Assembly: GCF_032268605.1 (NCBI RefSeq)
Contig: NZ_CP130318.1
Span: forward strand, 4,997,501 to 5,061,500
Length of the DNA stretch: 64,000 bases
Reading direction: 5' to 3'
Origin: Paenibacillus aurantius
GTDB taxonomy: Bacteria > Bacillota > Bacilli > Paenibacillales > NBRC-103111
The notes beneath the pieces are model-generated. The model saw nothing but the letters and a program-made list of their open reading frames with translations. It was not told the DNA's origin and ran no database searches. A program made the translations under genes and the position numbers. Positions within the stretch are counted from its first letter, which is position 1; the number at the start of each line of letters is the position of its first letter. Below, in pieces: positions 44,660-53,648 of this stretch.

Positions 44660-45439
44660 TTATTGGTTCTTTCTCAGTACGCCCTTGAGAACATTTTTAA
44701 TTCTAAATTTTATTATTTTTAAATTAATTAACACCTGAAGGGATGGCCTATCTGCAAATTTTTTTGCCACAAATAATGATTCAAGATACTGACGATCTTG
44801 TAGTGTCCCGCTGATGTTCCCATCAAATATATTAATTGTTGCTGCCTCGTCTAAATGCAAATACAAGTATCCTTTTTCGCTTATTTCTAAATAAAACTCA
44901 TAATCCATTGAGTATTTATTTAAAACATTAAAACCAATGTCTTTATAAATTGATTTTCGAAAGAATATATTTTGAAGTCCAACAATCGTTCCATATATTA
45001 TTAAGTTCTCTTTAGTAAATTTTACACGTGGACATCTTCTCAATTCGATTTCATTGTTTCTTTTATTGAAAGTATAGGAATTAAAATAAAGAGCATCTAG
45101 TTCAACTAAATTCTTATAGGTACTATAGACTACAGTTAAAATATCTTTTATAAGTATATCATCGCTTCCCAAATAGCCAATAATGTCTCCAGTTGATTGC
45201 ATTAATCCATTATTTATAGCATCAGAAATACCAGAATCCGGACATCTGAGCCAAACAATAGAGTCAAATTTTTCTGCGTAACCTTGGATGATTTCGTGAG
45301 AAGAGTCTTGGGACTTTCCATCTATAATAATAAGTTCCTTGTACTCATAATCTTGTTCTAAAAAACTTTCGATGCTTCTTTTTAAATACTTCTCCCCATT
45401 ATAATTAGGCATTATAAGAGAAATTTTTATCTCTTCCAT
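44660..45439 (-). CDS. Glycosyltransferase family 2
   Basis: A 259-residue GT-A enzyme. The N-terminus is ISLIMPNYNGEKYLKRSIES, then IIDGKSQDSSHEII and a metal-site motif IGYLGSDD, with DYEFYLEISEKG later. It resembles WcaA/colanic-acid type transferases that use NDP-hexose donors. It has a basic C-terminus and no transmembrane helix. Confidence 0.86.
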   Translation of the reverse strand: MEEIKISLIMPNYNGEKYLKRSIESFLEQDYEYKELIIIDGKSQDSSHEIIQGYAEKFDSIVWLRCPDSGISDAINNGLMQSTGDIIGYLGSDDILIKDILTVVYSTYKNLVELDALYFNSYTFNKRNNEIELRRCPRVKFTKENLIIYGTIVGLQNIFFRKSIYKDIGFNVLNKYSMDYEFYLEISEKGYLYLHLDEAATINIFDGNISGTLQDRQYLESLFVAKKFADRPSLQVLINLKIIKFRIKNVLKGVLRKNQ

Positions 45440-45458
45440 AATAACTCCCTTTTCTCAT

Positions 45459-46889
45459 CTAGATACGTCTACTCTTGAGATAAATAAAGTAGCATCCTAA
45501 CAAATAAAAGAGCCCTGACCCCATCAGTAAAAGAAAGTTAAAAATAAATTTATAAGAAATAGTACTTCCAAGATATGAAATAACAATCATAGGAAATACA
45601 AAACCTAGAACTTTGATGACCATTTTAAAAGATATTTGAATAGCCAACTGTTTTGTCATACTTTTGTGAATAACTATTAAATAAATAAAAGAAGAGATTA
45701 CTAGGGATAATCCTAAATATTCTTTATTATAGATGAGCATCACTGGAACCAACAATAATGCTACAATAGCACCGATTAACTGAGGGTGAATTAATTTGTT
45801 AGTTTTCATAGTTGCATGAGAGACCATTGAATAAGCATTTCCTAAAATTCTAAATAACTCAATAATCGCCCCCCAGATGACATATATTGAAACGTCCCAA
45901 AAAGTTTTGTGAAGTAATAATCGAGTTAAATAGGGAGCCATTGTGACAACGAAACTTGCTGTTAAAATTGCAAGGGGGAAGTAATATGCGGCATAATCAT
46001 TCCATACTTTTGCCTTTTTTTCATCATTCGAGTTACCTAAACCTTTATAGAAAATTGGAGAGAAAAATTGCATCGCTACTGCTTCAAAAGCTGACATAAT
46101 ACCGGCACTTAAGGTATAGCCCGCTGAGAATTTTCCGAGATACTCTAACCCTACTAATTTGCTGGTATAAAATCTATAGGATTGAAGCTGCAGCCAATTT
46201 AATCCCACCGTAATTGAAATGGGAATAGAAAAGACTGCAATCATTTTTATTACCCTTGTCTTTTGATTATAATATTTTTTTATTTGTTTTAGTTTAGAGA
46301 GATCAACAAATTTAAAAAAGGAAAGAAAAGCGAAAAAAGAGCCGAGAATTGCTCCAATAATTTGGCCTAATATCCAGTGCTCGCCCTTTCCGCCGTGATA
46401 AGTCAGTAAAGTGGAAAGGAGCAAGCTACTCCAAGTTGTAATAATAGTAAATAAAACAGCCTCTCGCCTTTTCTCCAACATATTTAATGTTGGAATAACT
46501 GTTTGGTTAATAGTGATAAATATGATACTGCCACTCACCAAAGTTAACAACCAGAAAATGTCTATTCCTGTAAGTGAACCAAAAAACCCGTATAAACATA
46601 ATAAAACGGCAGATAGAAAGCAATTAATTACAATTACATAGATCAATAATAATAAAAACTTGTTGCCAAGTGTTTTATTATCCAACCAATCATTCAATTT
46701 CCTATAGTAAAACATTTGTACTGGATTAATAGAAACTAATGCAAATAAATTAGTTATTGTGGTTACCAATACAGCTTTTGCAAGTTCTATTGATGTTAAA
46801 ACTGAACTCATTACTCGTAAAACTATTATGGCACTGATAGTTTGAATAATTCTGCCAACGAGTACTACAATGAAATCACGCTTCACCAT
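45459..46889 (-). CDS. Polysaccharide flippase (Wzx-like, MOP superfamily)
   Basis: A 476-residue membrane protein with about 12-14 helices, the size and layout of Wzx proteins that flip lipid-linked repeat units across the membrane. Its N-terminal helix is VVLVGRIIQTISAIIVLRV, and helices run through to the end. I choose ATG 46889 (GGAG 4 bases upstream; GTG 46886 also possible); it overlaps the CgeB-like gene by 14 bases. Its co-location with a Wzy polymerase and a chain-length protein indicates a Wzx/Wzy-dependent pathway. Confidence 0.85.
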   Translation of the reverse strand: MVKRDFIVVLVGRIIQTISAIIVLRVMSSVLTSIELAKAVLVTTITNLFALVSINPVQMFYYRKLNDWLDNKTLGNKFLLLLIYVIVINCFLSAVLLCLYGFFGSLTGIDIFWLLTLVSGSIIFITINQTVIPTLNMLEKRREAVLFTIITTWSSLLLSTLLTYHGGKGEHWILGQIIGAILGSFFAFLSFFKFVDLSKLKQIKKYYNQKTRVIKMIAVFSIPISITVGLNWLQLQSYRFYTSKLVGLEYLGKFSAGYTLSAGIMSAFEAVAMQFFSPIFYKGLGNSNDEKKAKVWNDYAAYYFPLAILTASFVVTMAPYLTRLLLHKTFWDVSIYVIWGAIIELFRILGNAYSMVSHATMKTNKLIHPQLIGAIVALLLVPVMLIYNKEYLGLSLVISSFIYLIVIHKSMTKQLAIQISFKMVIKVLGFVFPMIVISYLGSTISYKFIFNFLLLMGSGLFYLLGCYFIYLKSRRI

Positions 46890-47922
46890 ATTTCTCCATT
46901 TTACTCGCACTATTAAAAATATTTTCCATAATGCTATTTAATCTTTCAATGTAATTGTGATTTTCTTTAGCCTTAGTATGACTTTTTTGGACTATCCCTC
47001 TACGCAAACCATCGTTTTCTAAATAAAAAAAGATCTGGTTAGCACATTCTTCGGGATTATTATAAACTGCCACCTCATCTCCAATTATGAAGTGTCTTTC
47101 AAGGCCGAGGGAATAATTAGTTAATTGAAATCCCCCCGCTAATGGAATTTCAAAGTTGCGAGCCTTAACTTGTTCTGACCGCTTGGTAGATGTAAGCCAC
47201 TCTTTCAAATTCCTAATATCACCAAAAATAAATCTGATGTCGTGGCTTGCGCTATTAGAAATATTCAAGTTAATTTTGCTTTTACGAAAGATATTTTCCA
47301 TCTGTTCGTAGGACACTCTTCCATTTGGCCAACCAGTTCCAAAGCATTCCACATTTATACCATGTTTCTTTGTTAATGTATTTATTAACCAACCTCTATA
47401 GTGGTTATAGCCGCCAACAAAGGTAACTTCGTAGTTATACGACTCCTGCAGATCCAAAGGCCCTATTTCTTCGCTATATTGTTGTGCAGCCCAATCTGTA
47501 AGTATAGGTGAAATACCGATTTTATTGTATTTTATTATACTCCAAGGATCAGTTGTAGAGACAAAACTAAAGCAAGGAGCATAAATCTTTGTGAAATTAT
47601 CAAATCTCCACTGATCGTCTCCAAACCAGCAGTAGGTACAATATTTCTCCTTAAGTCTTTTCAGAAAGTTTGGATCAAACTGATCTTGGTAGAGCACAAA
47701 AAATATTAAATCTGGATTTAAACTATCTATTTTGACCATTAAATCTTTTTCTAGAGCAAATTTATCATTTAAATAATCATCGTACCAAAAAGCTTCGACT
47801 TTAGTAGACATTTTTTTTAAATTATCATGGAACCACATTTTTTCACCGGAGTAACCTCTATTTTTATCTCCATAATCATATTGCAACATAACAGTTAGTA
47901 TTTTTTTTTTCCAGTAAGTCAT
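46876..47922 (-). CDS. CgeB-like glycosyltransferase
   Basis: A 348-residue protein of the CgeB/Glyco_trans_1_2 type. The N-terminal half reads ILTVMLQYDYGDKNRGYS and YCWFGDDQWRFDNF, and the C-terminal half has the family-defining QVKARNFEIPLAGGFQLTNY followed by VAYNNPEECANQIFFYL-like AVYNNPEECANQIFFYL. CgeB in Bacillus glycosylates the outer spore surface; here the gene is embedded in a polysaccharide operon. Its start overlaps the ColD-type stop by 4 bases. It could transfer the GDP-dideoxysugar made by its neighbours (inference from position only). Confidence 0.82.
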   Translation of the reverse strand: MTYWKKKILTVMLQYDYGDKNRGYSGEKMWFHDNLKKMSTKVEAFWYDDYLNDKFALEKDLMVKIDSLNPDLIFFVLYQDQFDPNFLKRLKEKYCTYCWFGDDQWRFDNFTKIYAPCFSFVSTTDPWSIIKYNKIGISPILTDWAAQQYSEEIGPLDLQESYNYEVTFVGGYNHYRGWLINTLTKKHGINVECFGTGWPNGRVSYEQMENIFRKSKINLNISNSASHDIRFIFGDIRNLKEWLTSTKRSEQVKARNFEIPLAGGFQLTNYSLGLERHFIIGDEVAVYNNPEECANQIFFYLENDGLRRGIVQKSHTKAKENHNYIERLNSIMENIFNSASKMEKYGEA

Positions 47923-49094
47923 GACTGAAGATTCCTAAGCAGATTATGTAAAAAACGAATTTCATTATGAATATTAAACTGATGATTTCCTACAAAAAAA
48001 CCATTTTTATCAATATATTCGGCGTTCTTCAGCTCAGAGTGTATTTCATAATCAAAGTACTTAACAACTTCATTTTTTGCAAAATTACCTGCCACAATTG
48101 GTCGACAATCAATTTCATTTTCTTGAAGAGTCCTAATAACATCAGAACGTGTGAATGGCACATCTTCCTTTAAGATCAAGGAGAACCCGAACCAGCTGCT
48201 GTTCCCAACTTCCTGCTGAATATAGAAACAAGGATTTTCTTGGAATAGATCCTTGAACAATCTTGCATTTTCCCGTCTTTGTTCAATAAACTCCGGGAGC
48301 TTTTTCAACTGCTCCAGGCCTATCGCACCACTCATTTCAATTGGCCTTACGTTGTAACCGGGCAAGACAAAGCGGAAAGACTCTTCAAAAGGATTGTCGC
48401 TTTTAGTACCACAAACATAATTCTGTTTTGGAAGATTTCTTGTCCAACCATGGGCTCTTAATGAAAGTAGGATGTGATATAGCTCTTCATCCTCAGTGAC
48501 AACCATGCCCCCCTCCATTGTTGAAATATGATGACTAAAAAAAGAACTAAAAGTACCCATTTCACCAAAAGTACCTGCTTGTTTACTTCCAAAAGTTGCT
48601 CCAAGCGACTCGCAATTATCTTCAATTAAGATAATGTTTTTTTCACCAATTATTTTTTGTATTTCATCAAAGTTATTTGGATTACCCAATAAATTAACAA
48701 CCATGATCATCCGAGTTTGCTCTGTTACTGCATCCTTAAGGGATTTTAAATTATAGTTCAGGGTTAAATGATCAATATCAACAAACTTTAGTTTTAATCC
48801 ATATTGATACAGTGGATAGTAAGTCGTTGGCCAAGACACAGCTGGTACTATCACTTCATCTCCCGGCTTAAGTTTGTTTTCCCTCCTGTAAAAAAGAGCG
48901 GCTGTGGCTAATAAATTGGCGGATGAACCTGAGTTAACCATCACACAATAGCGACTTCCTACGTAATTCGCAAAATTTTCTTCAAATTGTTGCACATATT
49001 TTCCCATAGTAAACATACCTGAACCAACCACTTTATTAATTGCCTCAATTTCAAAATCATCCCAAGTACTTGAAGCCAAGGAATATTTCGTCAT
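47919..49094 (-). CDS. colD: GDP-4-keto-6-deoxymannose 3-dehydratase (ColD type)
   Basis: A 391-residue member of the aspartate-aminotransferase-fold sugar family. Residues 187-191 read SHHIS. Transaminases have the PLP-binding lysine at this position, but here it is His188, the hallmark of the C3-dehydratases ColD and RfbH, and 188 is the number in E. coli ColD. The PLP-ring Asp159 sits in LIEDNCESLGA. The downstream block HGWTRNLP and PGYNVRPIEMSGAIG also matches ColD. No [2Fe-2S] cysteine cluster is seen, so it fits ColD rather than RfbH. It makes GDP-4-keto-3,6-dideoxymannose, using glutamate. It overlaps its neighbours by 4 bases on each side. Confidence 0.9.
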   Translation of the reverse strand: MTKYSLASSTWDDFEIEAINKVVGSGMFTMGKYVQQFEENFANYVGSRYCVMVNSGSSANLLATAALFYRRENKLKPGDEVIVPAVSWPTTYYPLYQYGLKLKFVDIDHLTLNYNLKSLKDAVTEQTRMIMVVNLLGNPNNFDEIQKIIGEKNIILIEDNCESLGATFGSKQAGTFGEMGTFSSFFSHHISTMEGGMVVTEDEELYHILLSLRAHGWTRNLPKQNYVCGTKSDNPFEESFRFVLPGYNVRPIEMSGAIGLEQLKKLPEFIEQRRENARLFKDLFQENPCFYIQQEVGNSSWFGFSLILKEDVPFTRSDVIRTLQENEIDCRPIVAGNFAKNEVVKYFDYEIHSELKNAEYIDKNGFFVGNHQFNIHNEIRFLHNLLRNLQS

Positions 49095-50008
49095 CCTATT
49101 TTTTCCTCCATATAAAAATTATATGTCTTTGAAATACCATCTTTTAAGGAAGTTTCTGGTTTCCATCCCCATTTAGTTTGTAAATTAGTATCAACTAGCT
49201 TTTGCTTCATCCCTGTAGGTTTTTCAAGATCATAAACAAATACACCCTGAAAACCTATAATATTTGCTATAGTCTCGTAATATTCTTTAATTGAATAGTC
49301 ATACCCTAATCCTACATTCATAATATTGGGCAAGCTATTAAAATTGCTTATTGATTTTAATATACAATTTGCAAGGTCACCAGCATACATAAACTCTCTC
49401 CTTGCAGTACCATCTCCCCAAATTAAGACTTCCTTCTCACCAGATATCTTAGCTTTATGAACTTTTTGTATTACGGCCGGTATCATATGCGAATGTCTCG
49501 GATCGAATTTATCCCATCTCCCATATAAATTACAAGGAATCAAAGTCTTATACTGAAAATCATTATTATCGTTAGTTATGTATTGGCAAAGTTTTGAAAT
49601 TGTAATCTTTGCCAGTGCATACCCTTCATTAGTCGGTTCTAGCTCACCTTTTAATATACTATCTTCTTTAAGGGGGTTTACCCCGTTTCTAGGATACATA
49701 CAGGAACTTCCCAAATTAAGCAAATTGAGAATCTTAAGATTGCGAGCTGCCATCACAATATTTCTTCCCATGTCCAAATTTTCAATAAGGAACCTTACCG
49801 GGTCACTAATATTAGCCTGGATGCCTCCCACACGGCCCGCGGCATGGACAATGAAATCTGGCTTGTGAAATTTTAAGTACTGAAATGTCTTATCATATGA
49901 CAAAAGATCTAATTCATTACTTGAAGGTGTAAGAAAATTAAACGATTCATTTTTTTCCATTAGGTTACGACCAACCATACCGGAAGCACCTGTTAATAAT
50001 ATTTTCAC
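49091..50008 (-). CDS. colC: GDP-L-colitose synthase / GDP-fucose-synthase-type epimerase-reductase
   Basis: A 305-residue SDR enzyme. The N-terminal motif is LLTGASGMVGRNLM, and the Ser/Cys active-site block SSCMYPRNG is near residue 105. The catalytic YALAK is near 135 and the His in RHSHMIPAVIQ near 180. These residues are shared by Fcl and ColC, so the sequence alone does not separate them. Its place between gmd and a ColD-type gene makes ColC (C5 epimerisation and C4 reduction of the ketodideoxy sugar) more likely. I use GTG 50008, with AGGAG 7 bases upstream. If ColC is wrong, GDP-L-fucose is the product. Confidence 0.82.
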   Translation of the reverse strand: MKILLTGASGMVGRNLMEKNESFNFLTPSSNELDLLSYDKTFQYLKFHKPDFIVHAAGRVGGIQANISDPVRFLIENLDMGRNIVMAARNLKILNLLNLGSSCMYPRNGVNPLKEDSILKGELEPTNEGYALAKITISKLCQYITNDNNDFQYKTLIPCNLYGRWDKFDPRHSHMIPAVIQKVHKAKISGEKEVLIWGDGTARREFMYAGDLANCILKSISNFNSLPNIMNVGLGYDYSIKEYYETIANIIGFQGVFVYDLEKPTGMKQKLVDTNLQTKWGWKPETSLKDGISKTYNFYMEEKIG

Positions 50009-50018
50009 AAATATGCTC

Positions 50019-51137
50019 CTATTCAAAATAGTTTAAAACATGATAGCCACCTTGTTTTAAGTATTCATTCTTTTTAGCCTCTTTAATATCACTTTGCATC
50101 ATATCTTTGACAAGAGATTGTAGATCGTATTTTGGAATCCAGCCGAGTTTTAAATTTGCTTTAGAGGGATCCCCTAGTAGCAAATCGACTTCTGTTGGCC
50201 TGTAGTAGCGGGAGTCTACAACAACAACTTCCTTGTCAATTGGGAGCTGATATTCTGGATTGTTGCACGATTTCACATAACCTTTTTCAGCTTCGTTTAT
50301 TCCTTTGAAATACAATTCTATCCCTAATTCGTTAAAGGCTAGCTGGACGAATTCTCTAACCGTAGTAGTATGACCCGTAGCAATAACATAATCCTCGGGT
50401 TGAGCTTGCTGAAGAATAAGCCACATAGCTTCAACATAATCTTTTGCATGTCCCCAGTCTCTTTTCGAATCTAAGTTCCCCAGATATAGTTTTTCTTGGG
50501 TTCCTAACGCAATTCTTGCAGCTGCCCTGGTAATTTTTCTTGTCACAAAAGTTTCACCCCTTATGGGGCTTTCATGATTAAACAAGATTCCATTGCAAGC
50601 AAACATGTTATAAGCTTCCCTATAATTTACTGTAATCCAATATGCATATAACTTGGCAACTGCATATGGACTCCTTGGATAAAACGGAGTGTTCTCATTC
50701 TGGGGAACGGCTTGCACTAACCCGTAGAGTTCTGAAGTGGAAGCTTGATAAATTTTCGTTTTGGTTGTTAATCCTAATATTCTTATTGCTTCTAATATCC
50801 TCAATGTTCCTAGTCCATCAGCATTTGCTGTGTATTCTGGTGTATCAAAACTTACATGTACATGACTCATTGCGGCCAAATTGTAAATTTCATCCGGCTG
50901 CACTTCCTGTATTATTCTTATTAAATTTGTTGAGTCTGTTAGATCTCCATATTGCAAGTGAAAGTTGATATTTTTCTCGTGGGGGTCTTGATATAAATGA
51001 TCAATACGATCCGTATTAAAGAGTGAGGTTCTTCGTTTAATACCATGAACACTATAGCCTTTTTTCAACAAGAACTCGGCTAAGTAAGCGCCATCTTGGC
51101 CAGTAATGCCAGTAATTAAAGCTACCTTCTTTTTCAT
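50019..51137 (-). CDS. gmd: GDP-mannose 4,6-dehydratase
   Basis: A 372-residue extended SDR that converts GDP-mannose to GDP-4-keto-6-deoxymannose. The N-terminal NADP site is [18 protein letters not shown]. Further marks are the substrate loop [15 protein letters not shown], the active-site Thr/Ser in QASTSELYG, and the catalytic [11 protein letters not shown] start at the ATG read from 51137 because GGAGG lies 6 bases upstream; the longer frame has no site. The stop is 10 bases before the next gene's start. It supplies the branch point used by ColD. Confidence 0.96.
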   Translation of the reverse strand: MKKKVALITGITGQDGAYLAEFLLKKGYSVHGIKRRTSLFNTDRIDHLYQDPHEKNINFHLQYGDLTDSTNLIRIIQEVQPDEIYNLAAMSHVHVSFDTPEYTANADGLGTLRILEAIRILGLTTKTKIYQASTSELYGLVQAVPQNENTPFYPRSPYAVAKLYAYWITVNYREAYNMFACNGILFNHESPIRGETFVTRKITRAAARIALGTQEKLYLGNLDSKRDWGHAKDYVEAMWLILQQAQPEDYVIATGHTTTVREFVQLAFNELGIELYFKGINEAEKGYVKSCNNPEYQLPIDKEVVVVDSRYYRPTEVDLLLGDPSKANLKLGWIPKYDLQSLVKDMMQSDIKEAKKNEYLKQGGYHVLNYFE

Positions 51138-51164
51138 ATAGTTCCTCCAAGTGTACAAGTGTAC

Positions 51165-52088
51165 CTAAGTTTTATACAAATTTCTTGCCACATATAGAAT
51201 TCCTTTAAAATATCCCTTCGCCTTGTTACGATGTTTCCTTTGGATGAGTGACTTCAAGAAAAGCCCACTCGCTGTATATAGTTGGTATATTTTTCTGCTG
51301 AAATTATTATCTGTATAATTTAGAAGATGATAATGGTTTACGACTTCCGTATATGCAACCGTTTCGACTTTATCTCTTGATGCTTGTGACTGATGATGTA
51401 ATACTTTTAGATCTGGATTTATCAGCAATGGTCCTCGTTTATTTGCATATAATGAAAGATATAAGTCTTCACCAAGACTATAACTTGTCAACCATTCAGT
51501 AGGTTTTAGACCTGCCAGCGTTCCTTTTAAAAAGGACATATTGCAACCACTTAGATATTCTGTTTGGAAGGCTTCTTTTATTTTGATCCATTCTTGCATC
51601 GAGCCACCATAACCACTCTTTGACAATTTACCGCAATTTCCGGAATGATATCCAATAATCATCCCAAAAAACTTCCATTTTCTTCTACTGTTAATAAATT
51701 GATCCACTCCCCCTACTCCTACAACATCTGGGTTTTTGAGGTATGTTTTATAGAGGGTAGATAAATAATTTGGAAACAACTCAATATCATCATCAATAAA
51801 TAACATGATTTCGTAAGAAGCTAATTTGATCGATTCCACCCGAGAAAAAATTAGTCCTGGATCTGACTTTTGATGATATCGGAAAGAAAAGCGGGGGCTG
51901 AGTTGACTTTCAAATTGATCTATTGTTTCCTCAGTTAGATTACCATCATCAATGATTATAATTTCAATAGGTACAGAAATGTCATCAATCTTTTGCTCTG
52001 CTAATGAATCTATGCATTTTTGTAAATCTTTCTGACGATTTCTAGTACATATTACTACTGATAACCCGTTCTTTGTATTTTTTTGCAT
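51165..52088 (-). CDS. Glycosyltransferase family 2
   Basis: A 307-residue GT-A transferase: LSVVICTRNRQKDLQKCIDS at the N-terminus, the metal motif MLFIDDDIELFPN, and GYGGSMQEW and ECLSGCN-like EYLSGCNMSFLKG later. It probably adds a sugar to the repeat unit. It is second in the leftward run after the Wzy-like gene. AT-rich. Confidence 0.86.
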   Translation of the reverse strand: MQKNTKNGLSVVICTRNRQKDLQKCIDSLAEQKIDDISVPIEIIIIDDGNLTEETIDQFESQLSPRFSFRYHQKSDPGLIFSRVESIKLASYEIMLFIDDDIELFPNYLSTLYKTYLKNPDVVGVGGVDQFINSRRKWKFFGMIIGYHSGNCGKLSKSGYGGSMQEWIKIKEAFQTEYLSGCNMSFLKGTLAGLKPTEWLTSYSLGEDLYLSLYANKRGPLLINPDLKVLHHQSQASRDKVETVAYTEVVNHYHLLNYTDNNFSRKIYQLYTASGLFLKSLIQRKHRNKAKGYFKGILYVARNLYKT

Positions 52089-52225
52089 AATATCCCCCCC
52101 TTTGATAAATTCTTAAGACATTTTTACTTAGCAAGTATTTAGGAAGATCTTATTATTTTAGATTTCAATTAAGGCTAATATTGTCAAGTATGACTCCAAA
52201 ATTTTAGCATACGAGGAATTAAGGG

Positions 52226-53455
52226 TCAATGAAGCTGTTCAACCTCTTCCTGCTTTCTTTCAATGATTAGCGAATCAGTACTAAGTAGTCCAACAAAAAT
52301 TGTAAGCACGATATTGATTGGAAAAACCTGTTCAAAAGGTAAATTAATCATAGCTATATACACTGTAATTAGGAAAAAAAATATCCCCCTTGCAATTCGC
52401 TTATCTTCTATATTTGTATTTTTATTATTAATAATGATGTAAGTTTTTAGAATAGATGATAAACCTATTCCAATATATACCAACAGGTACACTATACCCA
52501 TGTTTGCTAATATATTTATGTACCCAGACTCCCCTAGTGGCACTATAGGATTTAATCCTAAGTACTGGATTATAGTAATTTGCTTAAGAGTATCGATCAC
52601 AGATAAATGAGTAATAATACTTCCCAGTTTCATTTCCCAAAAAAGGTCCACAGTACTAAGAATTTTATTGAAATTAAAGAAAGTCACAATAGAGAATAAC
52701 AAGAAAAACACTACACTTACCAACAAAATTCTAATAAACCGGTTAGGATAGCGGATAATAAATAGCAATATATATGCAATCGTTGCAATCATAACCGAAA
52801 AAATCGAGGTTAGCGATTGGGTTAACAACAAAAATATCCCTAATAATAAAAATAATAATTTATCCCGCTTTGAATTATTTTCCCACATGAAACCTATAAA
52901 AAAAGAGATTAGAATACCGAATGAATTCGGATCATCCAATAGGCTGCCAAATCTTATAGAGAAAGTTCCTTCGTATGCAAGAGCAGGCAGCCTATCATAA
53001 AGAACAAAAAGAAGTATTTGAAGGCACTCAACAAACACATAAACATAAATCGCAATATAAATTATTCTATTGAAGTGCTTCACATCAAGCTTTTCTGAAA
53101 AAAAATGAAAAAATCCAGGTATTAGAAAGAATATACCACTCTCAATTATATCTATTCTTTGTGTTAAAATTCCGGATACTAAAGGAATAGCAAATAAGAA
53201 AGAATAAACAAATAAATAGATAGGTTTGTATATTTTGACAATTTTATCCCCTAATAAAATTCGAAGCGCAAAGTAATACATTATTATAGAAAAAATTATA
53301 TATTTGCCGATTGATAACCAACCTGGTGTGTCCGAATAGGTAGGACTAGTTACTGATGAATTAATTTTAAAGGGATACCTATATGCAGTGTAAAACAAGC
53401 CAAGAAAAAACAAGACTGAAACAAATATACTTAGACCTTTTTTACTTGAATGCAT
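52226..53455 (-). CDS. O-antigen/EPS polymerase-like membrane protein (Wzy-like)
   Basis: A 409-residue protein with about 10-12 transmembrane helices. It begins MHSSKKGLSIFVSVLFFLG. The periplasmic-type loop with RFGSLLDDPNSFGILISFF (around residue 170) resembles the conserved loop of Wzy polymerases (RxxxLxxxPNxxG). Wzy links repeat units into chains on the outer face of the membrane. It is first in the leftward run and divergent from the chain-length gene at 53649 across about 190 AT-rich bases, which hold the promoters. Assignment is by topology and position, since Wzy sequences are weakly conserved. Confidence 0.72.
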   Translation of the reverse strand: MHSSKKGLSIFVSVLFFLGLFYTAYRYPFKINSSVTSPTYSDTPGWLSIGKYIIFSIIMYYFALRILLGDKIVKIYKPIYLFVYSFLFAIPLVSGILTQRIDIIESGIFFLIPGFFHFFSEKLDVKHFNRIIYIAIYVYVFVECLQILLFVLYDRLPALAYEGTFSIRFGSLLDDPNSFGILISFFIGFMWENNSKRDKLLFLLLGIFLLLTQSLTSIFSVMIATIAYILLFIIRYPNRFIRILLVSVVFFLLFSIVTFFNFNKILSTVDLFWEMKLGSIITHLSVIDTLKQITIIQYLGLNPIVPLGESGYINILANMGIVYLLVYIGIGLSSILKTYIIINNKNTNIEDKRIARGIFFFLITVYIAMINLPFEQVFPINIVLTIFVGLLSTDSLIIERKQEEVEQLH

Positions 53456-53648
53456 TTTTCCACCGACTTCTCTTAAAATAACAAATAATAATTCTCAGCA
53501 ATTATAACTAAATAGAAAAATAAGTACAATAAACGTGCTAAAAGCGGAACTTCTATTGTTTTAATAACATTGCCTAATGTAGAAAATGAAGATATACTGC
53601 TAAAAGACGTGTCAAAATATGCTAGCAAAGGAGCGTTTCTGAGAAGCT

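Noticed and set aside
47919-49094. Perosamine synthase (RfbE) annotation
   Set aside because: The PLP lysine is replaced by His188, so transamination is not expected.
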